From an uncultured beta proteobacterium (GTDB lineage: Bacteria > Pseudomonadota > Gammaproteobacteria > Burkholderiales > Rhodocyclaceae): DNA of 7,395 bases. Below, piece after piece: positions 6,288 through 7,395 of this stretch. The notes under the pieces were generated by a model. That model searched no databases. It was not told where the DNA came from and saw nothing but the letters and a program-made list of their open reading frames with translations. A program made the position numbers and the translations under genes. The DNA lies in assembly GCA_903932755.1 (NCBI GenBank), contig CAIZHL010000247.1:1-7395 (forward strand). The letters run 5' to 3'. Within the stretch, counting starts at the first letter, position 1; each line of letters starts with the position of its first letter.

Positions 6288-7395
6288 ATGAATCCCGTAA
6301 GCAGCATCCGCGGGCTTCTCCTCACCGCCGGAGTGGTTTTTGCAATCGCGATCTTCGCCGTCACGCTGTTCGTGGTCTCGTCCATCTACGAACGCTCGGT
6401 ACGCGACGACTCCGTGGAAGACGCTACCGAGTTTGCCGAGCTGACCTTCAACACGATGTTCGAGTTGATGAGTACCGGCTGGAATCGCAGCCAGCTGGAA
6501 GGCTATCTCGGCGCGATCCAGAAATCGGTCGATCACAGCCAGCGCCAGATCGACATCTACCGGGGGCCGAAGGTCAGCGCCCTGTTCGGCGAAATAACGC
6601 AGAAGACGCCCGATGAAGCGATCCGGCGCGCCTTCGGCGACGGCAAGCGTCAGCGCATTGACGCGGGTTCCACGATCCGCGTCGTCTATCCGCTTGCGGC
6701 GCAGGACGTCTGCCTCAAGTGCCACGTCAATGCCGGGGTGGGCGACGTCCTCGGCGTCATCGACGTGCAGCAGGATGTCGCGGTGGCCATCGAATCGCAC
6801 AAGGTGCGGTTCACCTATGCCTTCGCGCCCATCATCCCTGTGGTGCTGGTCGTCACCTTCCTGATGGTCTTCTACATCCGGCGCCGCCTCGAAGCTTCGA
6901 TAGACAAGCTGGCCACCGACATCCGGGCGGTCAACCGGATCTCCGATCTGCGCGCCCTCGAAGCGCGGGAGATCGACCTGGGCTTTTCCGAATTCAATGC
7001 GGTGGCCGGCGAAGTCAGGCAACTCACCGAGCGGATCCGGGCCATCGCCGTGGACAAGGACATGCTCGAGTTCGAGATCCGCCTGCTGGAAAAGTTCGTC
7101 CTCAGTTCGGAGGTCATCAAGGACTGGCGCGACTACGTCAGCCGGCTGATTCTCGATATCGACAGCGTGGTACCGGCCTACCTGATGTTCTCGGTATTCA
7201 ATATCAGCGAAGAGGCCTACGACCTGGAGATCTTCTGGCGCAACCGCCCTTCCGAAAAAACCAAGCGGGTTTGCGAAACGAGCCTGCAGCAGGTCTTGCA
7301 GCGAACCCAGTTTTTCGAAACCGGCTGCTCGATCCAGATCAGACACAATGTCGCCGATGCCAGCCGCGCCACGCTCGAACTCGATGCCGCGGACA
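6288..7395 (+). CDS. Membrane sensor with periplasmic c-type haem motif, 5' part (runs off right edge)
   Basis: 369 codons are present and there is no stop before the edge. Seen: membrane helix 1 at about 8-33; a periplasmic region with a c-type haem motif CLKCH (142-146), followed by HVNAGVGDVLGVIDV, as in Tll0287-like sensor domains; membrane helix 2 at about 177-199 ending in Arg-rich YIRRR; a HAMP-like or coiled-coil linker (200-255) with FNAVAGEVRQLTERI (236-250); then a cytoplasmic mixed region from about 260 (LEFEIRLLEKF, later LEIFWRNRP) that could be GAF-like. It probably senses redox state or a haem ligand such as NO or O2 outside the cytoplasm. The output domain is beyond the edge; GGDEF diguanylate cyclase or histidine kinase are both possible. 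The ATG at 6288 is the first in frame after an upstream stop (6240-6242); no clear ribosome site precedes it. Confidence 0.82.
   Translation, partial: MNPVSSIRGLLLTAGVVFAIAIFAVTLFVVSSIYERSVRDDSVEDATEFAELTFNTMFELMSTGWNRSQLEGYLGAIQKSVDHSQRQIDIYRGPKVSALFGEITQKTPDEAIRRAFGDGKRQRIDAGSTIRVVYPLAAQDVCLKCHVNAGVGDVLGVIDVQQDVAVAIESHKVRFTYAFAPIIPVVLVVTFLMVFYIRRRLEASIDKLATDIRAVNRISDLRALEAREIDLGFSEFNAVAGEVRQLTERIRAIAVDKDMLEFEIRLLEKFVLSSEVIKDWRDYVSRLILDIDSVVPAYLMFSVFNISEEAYDLEIFWRNRPSEKTKRVCETSLQQVLQRTQFFETGCSIQIRHNVADASRATLELDAAD

Noticed and set aside
6084..7346. 420-codon open frame on the minus strand antisense to the sensor and HTH genes
   Set aside because: The composition is typical of an antisense shadow in GC-rich DNA, with no domain or motif. 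The plus strand carries clear membrane helices, a haem motif and an HTH domain.

Overview
The window looks like chromosomal DNA of a GC-rich proteobacterium that can denitrify, most likely a betaproteobacterium of the Rhodocyclales type (Azoarcus/Thauera/Dechloromonas-like). The lineage is inferred from the NirS N-terminal sequence style, codon use and gene content; no ribosomal marker is present. Long antisense and off-frame open frames are common, as expected at this GC content, and were discounted.

Left part (1-740): the 5' end of nirS, the cytochrome cd1 nitrite reductase, runs leftward off the window. Its upstream region carries an FNR/DNR-type box, TTGAC-N4-ATCAA, and a strong hairpin that would lie at the very 5' end of the nirS leader.

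Centre (728-4820): a rightward vitamin B12 uptake operon. An extended -10 promoter leads into a well-conserved cobalamin riboswitch and its expression platform. These are followed by a BtuB-like TonB-dependent outer-membrane receptor, a BtuC-like permease (overlapping by one base) and a BtuD-like ATPase (7-base gap). Corrinoid would pass the outer membrane through BtuB and the inner membrane through BtuCD, and the riboswitch would shut the operon down when cobalamin is plentiful. No periplasmic binding protein (BtuF) gene lies in the window.

Right part (4821-7395): an intergenic stretch with hairpins and a plausible promoter; a DksA-family RNA polymerase regulator that keeps the coiled-coil tip motif but lacks three of the four zinc-finger cysteines; closely behind it an XRE-type helix-turn-helix protein; and the 5' portion of a two-pass membrane sensor with a periplasmic c-type haem motif (CLKCH), whose output domain lies beyond the right edge.

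I see no mobile element, CRISPR array, tRNA or rRNA. Nothing here clearly amounts to a new system. The most interesting items are the cysteine-poor DksA with its HTH partner, the haem-c sensor, and the RNA structures at the predicted 5' ends of nirS and dksA.
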